The translations under genes and the position numbers were made by a program. Below the pieces are notes generated by a model. The model ran no database searches. It saw only the letters and a program-made list of their open reading frames with translations, and was not told the DNA's origin. Shown here one piece after another: positions 13,654-22,000 of a DNA stretch of 32,215 bases (its first letter is position 1; each line of letters opens with the position of its first letter). Origin of the DNA: UBA2144 sp964506185 (GTDB lineage Bacteria; Patescibacteriota; Gracilibacteria; Peribacterales; Peribacteraceae); NCBI GenBank assembly GCA_964506185.1, contig CAZDKL010000020.1:1-32215 (forward strand), written 5' to 3'.

Positions 13654-14486
13654 ATAACACAGGGGATATGACTCTTTTTACGCTCTGAAAAGCCATTGAT
13701 TGATGATTGTTCCAGGAGACCTACAATATCTTCGCGCACGATCTGCATCGTTGGCTGCCCATCAAATCGTCTGAACACCGAACCATCAGCCACTACGACA
13801 TCGCTCCCTGAGAGTGTCGTAAGATGTGCTATGCAGGGATTATGTGTGTGCCCGCTCAGCACGGCATTCGCCCCGTAGTGGGAAGCGTACTCAGCCAAGA
13901 ATCGGCGCCGCACTCTCTGGAATCGCAGAGACAATGTGCTCTCAAAGAATCTCCTGTCGGGCTTCTCATATCTCTTCCGATCCTCCTCACGCTCAGCATA
14001 CAGTTGTTGGAATATCTGCCAGAGTTCGCCACGTCCACGGGTCACTTCAGGAGGAGTATCGTCCCCATTCCACTCCTCCGGTGGAAGGAGAGGATCGCCA
14101 TGCATCAGGAGGAGCCTGGATTGCTTCCGCTGGACGATACATACTTCTGCAACGGCATCGCACCCCAGTAGATCCTCTATCTCGTTTTCGGGAATCTCCA
14201 TATCGTGATTCCCTCGAATGAACAGGGAATGGCAGTTGGCTTCTCTGATTGCTTCGCGTACGCAGTGCGCATGTTGTGTGCTGTTTTCCCACTTCTTTGC
14301 ATCTTCATTGTTCAATGCATCTCCGCCAAGCACGATCAATGCTCCATCGCCAACGGCATCCCGGACCCACTGTGCTACACTCTCCACGAATTGTACTCTT
14401 TGTTCCGCTTCCGGCTTTTCAAGGTGGACATCATACAATCCTACGATAGGACCAGTGTGATCTACCTCAATCATTAGCATAATCAT
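13650..14486 (-). CDS. Calcineurin-like metallophosphoesterase
   Basis: This 278-residue protein carries the full two-metal phosphoesterase motif set: DxH (D19, H21), GD (G55-D56), GNHD (92-95), an isolated His in LMHGDP (H129) and GHTH (212-215). Substrates in the family range from nucleotides to DNA (Mre11/SbcD). Residues 150-200 form an Arg/Glu-rich insert that may bind nucleic acid. The stop overlaps the helicase ATG by 4 bp, so the helicase is translated after it. That pairing echoes nuclease-ATPase pairs such as SbcCD but uses an SF2 helicase. The ATG at 14486 is followed by two further in-frame ATGs within 5 codons, so the exact start is uncertain. The G+C-rich composition is shared with the helicase. 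Confidence 0.88.
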   Translation of the reverse strand: MIMLMIEVDHTGPIVGLYDVHLEKPEAEQRVQFVESVAQWVRDAVGDGALIVLGGDALNNEDAKKWENSTQHAHCVREAIREANCHSLFIRGNHDMEIPENEIEDLLGCDAVAEVCIVQRKQSRLLLMHGDPLLPPEEWNGDDTPPEVTRGRGELWQIFQQLYAEREEDRKRYEKPDRRFFESTLSLRFQRVRRRFLAEYASHYGANAVLSGHTHNPCIAHLTTLSGSDVVVADGSVFRRFDGQPTMQIVREDIVGLLEQSSINGFSERKKSHIPCVI

Positions 14487-14534
14487 AACATGATAGAAGC
14501 TAATAGCAAGTGCTCTTGCTGCGGAAATTCAAAT

Positions 14535-15266
14535 CTAAAATGCATGAATATTAGCCCTTTTGAGAGCTGATTCCATACTATTACCATCGCAGAGTGACAG
14601 TTTCCTATCCGTAAGGATCAATCTGCTTATTAAACACCCAAGCAACTCCCTCTTCTCCTCTACCACTCCATTCCTCAAAACGTACTTTGCATACCCACGC
14701 ACATCCATCTTTGGAATTTTTATTTCATCCTGCATCCCCAACACATCCGCTGTGAACTTATTCATCTTCTCGACTTCCGCTTCCAGTCGTTTCTTGAGTC
14801 CTGCTTTACTTAGATCAATGTTGTCAATCAGATTCAGAAGTTGATTGAGGAGTTCATCCTCCCGAATGTACGGTTGCTTGCAGGTGTGATCGAATCGTGA
14901 ACAGTGGTAGTAGACGTACTTTTGAATCGTACCGTTCTTGAGTCGTTTGATCTTCTCTTCGGCAGTAATCCCATATCCACAGTTGCCGCAGGTGATCATC
15001 TTCGTGAAAGCAAACTCCTTCGTTCCCGGTCTGGCTCTTGGTGCGACAGCGAGCAGTGCTCTCACTTCCTCGAAGAGTTCTTTTGTAATCAGTGGCTCGT
15101 GTGTTCCCTTGTAGAATTTCCCGCCACCTTTCGGATACTCGAACTCGCCATAGTAGAAGGGGTTACCGAGGATGCGGTAGATACCAGAGAGCGTGATGTG
15201 CTTACCACCTCTCGTACGGAAGTTCGCTTCGTTGTTCATCCATTTGAGGAGCGTCCTGCCAGATGC
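14535..15266 (-). pseudogene. Large serine recombinase fragment lacking its catalytic domain
   Basis: About 240 residues of the DNA-binding half of a large serine recombinase remain. The recombinase domain begins in RTLLKWMNNEANFRTRGGKH and continues with LSGIYRILGNPFYYGEFEY. The zinc ribbon has CGNCGYG and the second Cys pair is about 30 residues on, followed by a coiled-coil tail. The N-terminal resolvase domain with the catalytic serine is absent: upstream of residue W (15240) the homology continues only to about 15258-15266 and then a TGA closes the frame. The fragment abuts the truncated terminase head to head. The nearest possible start is the ATG at 15239. It cannot recombine DNA on its own. 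It is related to, but clearly different from, the intact recombinase at 16513. Confidence 0.85.
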
Positions 15267-16465
15267 TCAAGAACCTACGAACCGAACTGGAGAATAACCA
15301 CTTACTACGACACGACCTTGGACCATTCCGTGAGGAGGAAGATGAGTGGCGTAATACATCGCTAGTCATTAGTAATTACGAAGCACGGATTATGGCCGTG
15401 TCGGTCGATCAGAGCGTACGAGGCATACGCCACAAACAACACCGTCCCGACCTGATAATTTGTGATGACATCGAAGACTTGGAATCGGTACAGACAAGAG
15501 AAAGCAGAAACAAAACTCGTAACTGGGTTGTAAGCGAACTGATACCAGCTGGAGACTCGGGTACACGGTTCTTTTTGGTTGGAAATTACCTGCACGAAGA
15601 TTCATTCACGCAACGCATGAAATTACAGATGGAAGAGGCAAACGATATGCATGGCATCTATCGGTCGTACCCACTCCTTGATGACAATGGTAGTTGCCTA
15701 TGGAAGGAAAAATATCCAAATGCCAAAGCGATTGAAGCGGAACATGCTCGTGTAGGTGATGAATCTGCATGGCACCGAGAGTACCTACTGCATATCCTTT
15801 CAGATGCGGAACGTGTAATTCATCCTGAATGGATTCAGTATTACGACAAATTTCCCGATGAAGATCATGATGCAGACACTGGGACAAGGATACGTATTCT
15901 CCATACAGCTATTGGCATAGACCTTGCCATCTCCCAAAGTGATTGTGCTGATTACACAGCGATGGTCGCTGCCAGAATTTACTACATGCATGGCGAGTAC
16001 CACATTTACATGCTTCCAAACTGCGTTAATGAGAAATTAACTGCACTTGAAACACTGGAAAGGGCAAAGCAGCTGGCAGACTGTGCCAAGGAAGGTGATG
16101 ATCAGGCAAAAATTTATGTCGAAGACGTGGGATATCAAGCGTCACTCGTAGAGCACTTGGAAGAGCAAGGATACGACGCTGAAGCAGTGAAAGTGAAGGG
16201 GCAGGATAAGCGAGGTCGATTGGCTCTGGCTTCGCACCCTGTTCAATCAGGTCGAGTGCATTTCCCAAAGAAGGGTGCAGAGTTACTGATAGAGCAGATC
16301 GTCAATTTTGGAATAGAGAAACATGACGATCTAGCAGATGCTTTTTCGATGCTGATTATTAAGTCTTTAGAGGAGAAAATTCAGCCAATTGGTATCTATT
16401 TCTTTGGTGAAGATGGGATCACAGGTTGGGACAATATTCGTGGAGAAATTAGAGGTTCTTTGTAG
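15263..16465 (+). pseudogene. Phage terminase large subunit, N-terminal part missing
   Basis: This is a 400-residue remnant of a terminase large subunit, the motor and nuclease that packages phage DNA. The Walker B-like region LIICDDIEDLE (about residues 63-73) and the C-terminal RNase H-like nuclease are present, with IGIDLAISQ (first Asp), IYVEDVGYQ (second acidic residue) and KHDDLADAFSML (third acidic motif). The Walker A strand and what precedes it are missing. The open frame begins only at 15248, and the first residues (MLKNLRTELENN) correspond to an internal part of the family. The break falls where the truncated recombinase also breaks. The gene marks a former prophage-like element; no capsid, portal or tail gene is nearby. 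It may still be translated from the ATG at 15263. Confidence 0.8.
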
Positions 16466-16512
16466 GAATTTTGCCTAGCCTTTGCAATCAGTTTGCGTCA
16501 TTCATGAGGTAC

Positions 16513-17742
16513 ATGGAAAAGATTACGTACTGCCTCTACGCTCGTAAATCATCCGAATCAGACGAACGGCAAGCCCTGTCCATTGGCTCACAGATTGCAG
16601 AAATGCAGAAGATTGCAGATAAACAGGATCTAAAAATTGTAGAGACAATTCAAGAGAGCAAATCAGCGAAAGATTCTGGTGGAAGAATTGGTTACCAAAA
16701 CTTACTGATCGGACTACAAGAACGAAGGTTTAATGCAGTCCTGACATGGGCACCAGATCGTTTGAGTAGAAACGCAGGCGATCTAGGTAAGCTTGTAGAC
16801 TTAATGGATCAGCAGGTGCTTGTACAAATTCAAACGAGCGGGCAAACCTTTGCGAATACCCCCGATGAAAAGTTTCTGCTCATGATTCTCTGCAGCCAAG
16901 CGAAGCTGGAGAATGACAATCGCAGCAAAAATGTAAAGCGTGGACTCCGCACAAAGTGCGAGATGGGCGTACGACCTGGTCGACCTCCAATAGGGTACAA
17001 GATGGTACGCTCTGAACACTTTGGTGAGCCGAGCACCATTGAAGTGGATCAAGAGAGAGCACCGTATATCAAAAAGCTCTTCACCTACATTGCTGAAGAG
17101 GACATGACAGGCAGAGAAACAAAAGAGAGACTTCAAAAGGAAGGGTTCAGAAACATTAGCGGCGGGACAGTAGGATTCAGTCGGATCTTCAACATACTTC
17201 AAGAGCCCTTTTACCACGGAGAATTTGTGTATGGAGGTATTCGGTATGAAGGAAATCACAAGCCGATTATCACTAAAGAGCTATTTCTAAAAGCGCAAAG
17301 CAAACTAAAGCGAACTGCAAAAGGAAAGTGGGGAAGGAAGCAATTCTACTTCAATAAAATATTGAAGTGTGCCGAGTGCGGTTCTGGCATAAGTGGTACT
17401 GAGCACACGAACCGTCATGGGAAGACCTACGTATACTACAAGTGCAATAAGTACGGTGGTACCAAAGTGTGTAAATGTAAGTACATTCGAGAAGAAGTAC
17501 TCTTTGAAGAAGCAGCTGCTATTATTGCTAAAACCAAAGAGAAGCATCTGCGGCTGAATCGTAGAATTAAGGAGGATCTTGCGAAGATCAATCGATTCCG
17601 AGCGGTGGAAGATCCCATCAGCATTGAAGAGTACTTGATTGGTATTTTTCGAGAGGGATCGAATTTGGAGAAGAGCAATGTGCTGCGCAGCTTTAAGGAG
17701 AGGCTGATGTTGAGGGGTGGAAAAATAACACTGAAGAAATAG
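16513..17742 (+). CDS. Large serine recombinase, apparently intact
   Basis: This is a site-specific recombinase of the large serine (resolvase/invertase) family, about 409 residues. The N-terminal catalytic domain has ITYCLYARKSSESDERQALS, with the nucleophilic serine in the RKSSE segment, and TWAPDRLSRN with the conserved Arg pair. The recombinase domain (about 150-270) has RPGRPPIGYK and ILQEPFYHGEFVY. The zinc ribbon has CAECGSG (about 290) and CNKYGG. A coiled-coil tail ends the protein. The ATG at 16513 is chosen because MEKITYCLYARKS is the normal start; an ATG at 16504 is also possible. It follows the terminase remnant by 47 bp on the same strand. It could be the integrase of the element, yet no clear att pair was found. 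Confidence 0.9.
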   Translation: MEKITYCLYARKSSESDERQALSIGSQIAEMQKIADKQDLKIVETIQESKSAKDSGGRIGYQNLLIGLQERRFNAVLTWAPDRLSRNAGDLGKLVDLMDQQVLVQIQTSGQTFANTPDEKFLLMILCSQAKLENDNRSKNVKRGLRTKCEMGVRPGRPPIGYKMVRSEHFGEPSTIEVDQERAPYIKKLFTYIAEEDMTGRETKERLQKEGFRNISGGTVGFSRIFNILQEPFYHGEFVYGGIRYEGNHKPIITKELFLKAQSKLKRTAKGKWGRKQFYFNKILKCAECGSGISGTEHTNRHGKTYVYYKCNKYGGTKVCKCKYIREEVLFEEAAAIIAKTKEKHLRLNRRIKEDLAKINRFRAVEDPISIEEYLIGIFREGSNLEKSNVLRSFKERLMLRGGKITLKK

Positions 17743-17780
17743 TGGAGCTATTTCCATTTTTGGTATTCGTAAAGAAATTT

Positions 17781-17808
17781 GGATTTGCCTACTCGATAGG
17801 CAAAATCC
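17781..17808. terminator. Hairpin between convergent recombinase and HExxH gene
   Basis: GGATTTGCCTA and TAGGCAAAATCC form an 11-bp stem with one bulged base around a CTCGA loop. The downstream tails are only mildly T-rich on both strands, so it is a moderate candidate for a shared terminator. Confidence 0.5.
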
Positions 17809-17819
17809 TTCTCAGGCTT

Positions 17820-18950
17820 TTACAATGGATTATGATCAAGCTTCCGAGGACTACCCCCTTGTGTGTGAACGTATACGTCGTAACCAGCAGCAAGATGCAT
17901 ATCTTTGATACGATTCAAATACCGAGAAGTAAATACGCTATTCGTCATGCCTTCTGGATAATAGTCATCAGAAAGAGTTAGGAGCATCTTAATGATTTTT
18001 TCATCTTCTTTTGTGCCACCAATCTGCTGCAATGCAGAAGATATGGACGGCTTTTTACCTGAATGCAGAGCACCCTTTAGCAAAATGTTGAGCACCTCAA
18101 GCTCACAGCCATACGTTGTTGCTTCTTCCGTAACAATCACTTTTGGTTTTTGACCTGCTCGACCAGTAAGAAAACCAATGTATGCTTGTAAATCCTGCTC
18201 ACTTCGCATGTTAAGTCGAATCACAGCATCTTGATTGGCATGACGCACTTCGTGGTACTGCACCAATTTCTTTGAGATTGCATCGGGATTGAATTGCTCT
18301 GGTAAATGCATCGTTCTCTCCACGGCGCTAAAACTTGCTTCAGATGGTGCTGGTAAACCAGGATGGGGTCGCTGGAAGTCGTAGAAAAAATGGTATGGAT
18401 GACCAAGGGCAATCTGATTACTTTCTTCACCAGCTTGGATACGCCTACGCCTTCGAATTATGTTTCGTTGCGCGTTACTTTGGTTTTCTCTTACTGCATC
18501 AAAAGGAGCGTAAAGGTTATCTGGTGAGAGATACGGTGGTAGTTGCGTTTGTGCTGCTGCCTCACGTACTTGTGTTTCAAACTCCAAAAAACTTTGTTCT
18601 ACTCTCCCAATCATCTGATCCAATTTCTGCTCACTCTCATCAACTGTTTCAGGTAGTGGACTGGGTGTTGCAGTGATTCGAGCTATAGATTGGCGCACTT
18701 CATCGAGCCTTGATGTCAACTCTCTGGCTTTTGACCGTAACCTCGATGAGGGCATCTTTTTCCTTTCTAGCTGCGCAAGCAGTTGTGGAATACTAGCCGA
18801 TGGATTAGTACCCAATGCAGCCAACAACTCATCAGGAAGTTCCGATGACTGCTCACGTGAAACACCCATCTTTTGAGCAAGCCACGTACAGATGGCCTCT
18901 CTCTCTTTTGGATGGAGATCAGGACGTTCTTGTGGTTCGGCATCAGACAT
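17820..18950 (-). CDS. Putative HExxH metalloprotease-like protein
   Basis: This 376-residue protein has no signal peptide. The N-terminal third (about residues 10-135) is helical and charged, with coiled-coil potential around 65-135. The C-terminal part holds QYHEVRHANQ, an HExxH zinc motif at residues 233-237, followed about 40 residues later by EEATTYGCELEVLN (275-288). The spacing and the small-residue helix after the Glu fit a gluzincin-type third ligand. Exact family unknown; peptidase activity is inferred from the motif only. An Arg cluster (RRRRR, about 166-170) precedes the domain. It is convergent with the recombinase and divergent from the alpha-2-macroglobulin gene, sharing a 136-bp upstream region with it. 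It may instead be a phage-type structural or maturation protein. Confidence 0.65.
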   Translation of the reverse strand: MSDAEPQERPDLHPKEREAICTWLAQKMGVSREQSSELPDELLAALGTNPSASIPQLLAQLERKKMPSSRLRSKARELTSRLDEVRQSIARITATPSPLPETVDESEQKLDQMIGRVEQSFLEFETQVREAAAQTQLPPYLSPDNLYAPFDAVRENQSNAQRNIIRRRRRIQAGEESNQIALGHPYHFFYDFQRPHPGLPAPSEASFSAVERTMHLPEQFNPDAISKKLVQYHEVRHANQDAVIRLNMRSEQDLQAYIGFLTGRAGQKPKVIVTEEATTYGCELEVLNILLKGALHSGKKPSISSALQQIGGTKEDEKIIKMLLTLSDDYYPEGMTNSVFTSRYLNRIKDMHLAAGYDVYVHTQGGSPRKLDHNPL

Positions 18951-19086
18951 AGTGATAATTTACACTAAAATCTGTTTGTGTCAAATATCAGAACCCCGAG
19001 AAAATTTCGTGCAGACAAAAATCGCATGTAATGTTTTTATGGCACGAAACGTTTTATCCTGTAGAATTGGCACATATCACCCAAAA
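18951..19086. promoter_or_regulatory. Divergent upstream region of HExxH gene and A2M
   Basis: This A/T-rich 136-bp gap must carry both promoters. On the plus strand TAGAAT (19060-19065) lies 21 nt before the A2M ATG, but the -35 region is weak. A TTGTGTCAAA stretch and several short A/T-rich dyads are present; no clear operator is seen. Confidence 0.35.
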
Positions 19087-22000
19087 ATGTTTATGAAAAA
19101 ACTCACCATAATCATTACTCTTCTGCTCACCTTAACAGCCTGTCAAAGAGAGGCTCCGCAGCAGACGGGTCCAATGTCAACTCCTGTTGCAGAGCACTCA
19201 GACAATCTTCCAAACCTTGAGCTTATATTTGCAGATAGCACACTCGATCAAGTTATGTGGAATCAGGTGCTCTCTGTCAGTTTCGAGGCAGAAGTTCCTC
19301 AGCAAAGATTTGTAGAGCTTGCAAAGGTGATGCGTAGTAAAGATGGGAGTGAAGACATGGAACAAGTGGATGTACAGGTAGATATCGTATCTCCGAATGA
19401 GTATCGCATTAAAGGAAGGGGTTCGGAAACAATCTGGGAACCTGATTTCACATACTCTCTTTTGATCGAAGGGCAATTATGGGGCAGTAAAATCAAAGAC
19501 TTTGAAGAAACCTTTATGAAACCACCAACCTCAGAATTTTACTTGGAGAACGTTGAGTGGATGTCAGACTTTCGTATTGATGGCGATATTCTTCTCACAG
19601 ATCGGTATGAACTTACGTTCTCGGAGCAACTCAGTCCATCAGTGATGCAGGCAAAGTTTGTAATAGAGCCACAACCTGAACATTACAAGTTAGAAATAGG
19701 AAGGAAGGGTGTTTCAATCTATGGGAATTTTTCTCCCAGTGTTGATTATAGGCTTACTGTTGAACACATCTACGATATTTACGGGCGACCATTCCACTTT
19801 CCTGTCATCGAACTTCCTTCAGGGCTAAGTGATACCGCACCAGACAAAACAAGAATGCGACGATACGAACCAGCAGAAACGTTTTTCTACACCAAAGATA
19901 CTGCTCCACGCTTCATTATAGAAAAGGGTAAGAATGCCAGTGACAACATCAAAGTGCGTATTTGCCGCCTCGCTCTTGGTAGAGAAACAGCATTTAATGA
20001 AACACCATTTATTTATCAAGACCCTAACGAACAACATTGGCGAACCCTCAAATCACGCGACAAAATCATGTCCCTCTTTAGAAAGAAAGAAGATGTTGCT
20101 GTAAGAGACTGTGATGCATGGGTTACAAGAAGTATTGATGCCTCAAAACAAAAAGTTATGGTACTTGATATGAAGGATGTGCTGTCTGAGTTTGCTAAAC
20201 CGTTTGGCATCTTTTCTGTATACATGGAAGACGAAGTGTCACTGAATACGTCTGCTCACTACGTGGGTATTGTGAATGCTGGTTTCCTCCTAAAAACAGG
20301 GCAGGAAAATGGCACAGTATTTGCCTTTGACCTTGCAAGTGGCAATCCACTTTCTGGGTTAGGTGTGATTGTAAAATCATTCACCACGCAGACAAAAGAA
20401 CATGAGATGCTGCCTGAAAATCCTGCTTCCATCTTCGGGTGGCTTTCTCATACACCGTTAGCAACTACAGATGATAATGGTGTTGCCAACTTTACTATTC
20501 CAGAGAAGTTTCGCTCTTTGTCTTTTGGAGCTATTGCAGAAACTGAGACGCACTTCGCAGTGGTGTATGCAGGATGGAAAGGTGGCCTCAATTCATTTAA
20601 CTTCCCTGTAACGGTATCGGGTGGCAAGGGATTGGATGAAGCAACAGATTATCTTGATAGAGCATTTGCGTCGAAGCATATACTCGGACATGCCTATACA
20701 GAAAAGCTTCTGTACCGACCAGGGCAATACATTCACTACAAAGCAATGTTCCGTGAAAGGGATAAGACAAACCTAGAACTTACCTATCCGTCATTTACAA
20801 AAGTGCGTTTTGAGATCATTTCACCAGCAGGTGAGACGATAGTGAGCGAAGACCAATCCCTGAGTTCATTTGGGTCCACTTGGGATAAGTACCAACTTCC
20901 TGATGAAGCAAAGCTCGGATCGTATCGTTTACAGTGGACAGCACTTGAAGAAAAGGAGAATGAAGAGGGTGTTTCTGAGCTTCAACTCATTACTTCTTCC
21001 AAGACAACGACTGAGATATCTGTTCAGGAATATGCCTTACCGAAATTTAAGGTTGATGCCCTGACCGAGAAGCATGATTACTTCTCCAATGAAAAAATTG
21101 TTATTCAGCTTCGTGCAAAAGAATACAGCTCAGCACCATTGGAAGGTGGTAAAGTGCGCTATCGAGTTATTGCCCGACCGTTTTACCCAGAAGATACTGA
21201 GGACGAGGGTTTTACGTACGATCAGGAATTCATGAGGTTCAATCGTCAGTATCGCAACCAGACAGTACTCGATCAAGAAGACACGCTAGATGCGAATGGT
21301 GTTGTGACCATTACTCTGCCTGAATCATTCGATGCACTGACCGATGAATTTGATTATACCCTTAGCATTGAATACACGGTCATTGATGACCAGAAGAGAG
21401 AGGTATCGAATACTGTCACCGTTCGCTCTTTGCGAGTAATGAATGAGGAAGATTATGTTCCTGGTATTAAAATGCAAAGGGGTACATACTCCGTAAACAC
21501 AAATGTTCCATTTGAATTCGTATCAAAAGATTTCAGGCTCAAGAGAGTGCCTGAAAAACCACTCGCTCTTACAATCTATCAAAACGTACAGCGTTGTGAG
21601 ACAGAAGAAGCATTCCTCAAAGGAGAAGTAACCCGTTGTAATATAGAACCGAAAATCGTTCATCAAGATACACTCACAACGAATGCAGAAGGTCTTGGGT
21701 CTTACTCTCACAGATTCACAGTACCAGGAAAGTACACAATCGAGCTCACCAATGCTGAAAAGAAAGTGACGAAATCAGTCTGGATTACATCAAGGAATAT
21801 GCCCCCAGCCATTGATTCGAAGGAAGATCGTTACCTGCAAATGAGTCTTGATAAGGAGACGTACAAGCTCAACGAAAAAGCACTTCTCACCATTCATTCT
21901 CCGTATCCGACATCTACCCTTGTTTTGAGCTTTGAGGCAAATGATGTGTTACACGCTCGTGTGATAGAAATGACATCACCACTGTTGGAATACACGATTC

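Noticed and set aside
18892..19086. 65-codon N-terminal extension of the alpha-2-macroglobulin frame.
   Set aside because: It overlaps the divergent HExxH gene and would hide a textbook lipoprotein signal peptide that starts at 19087.
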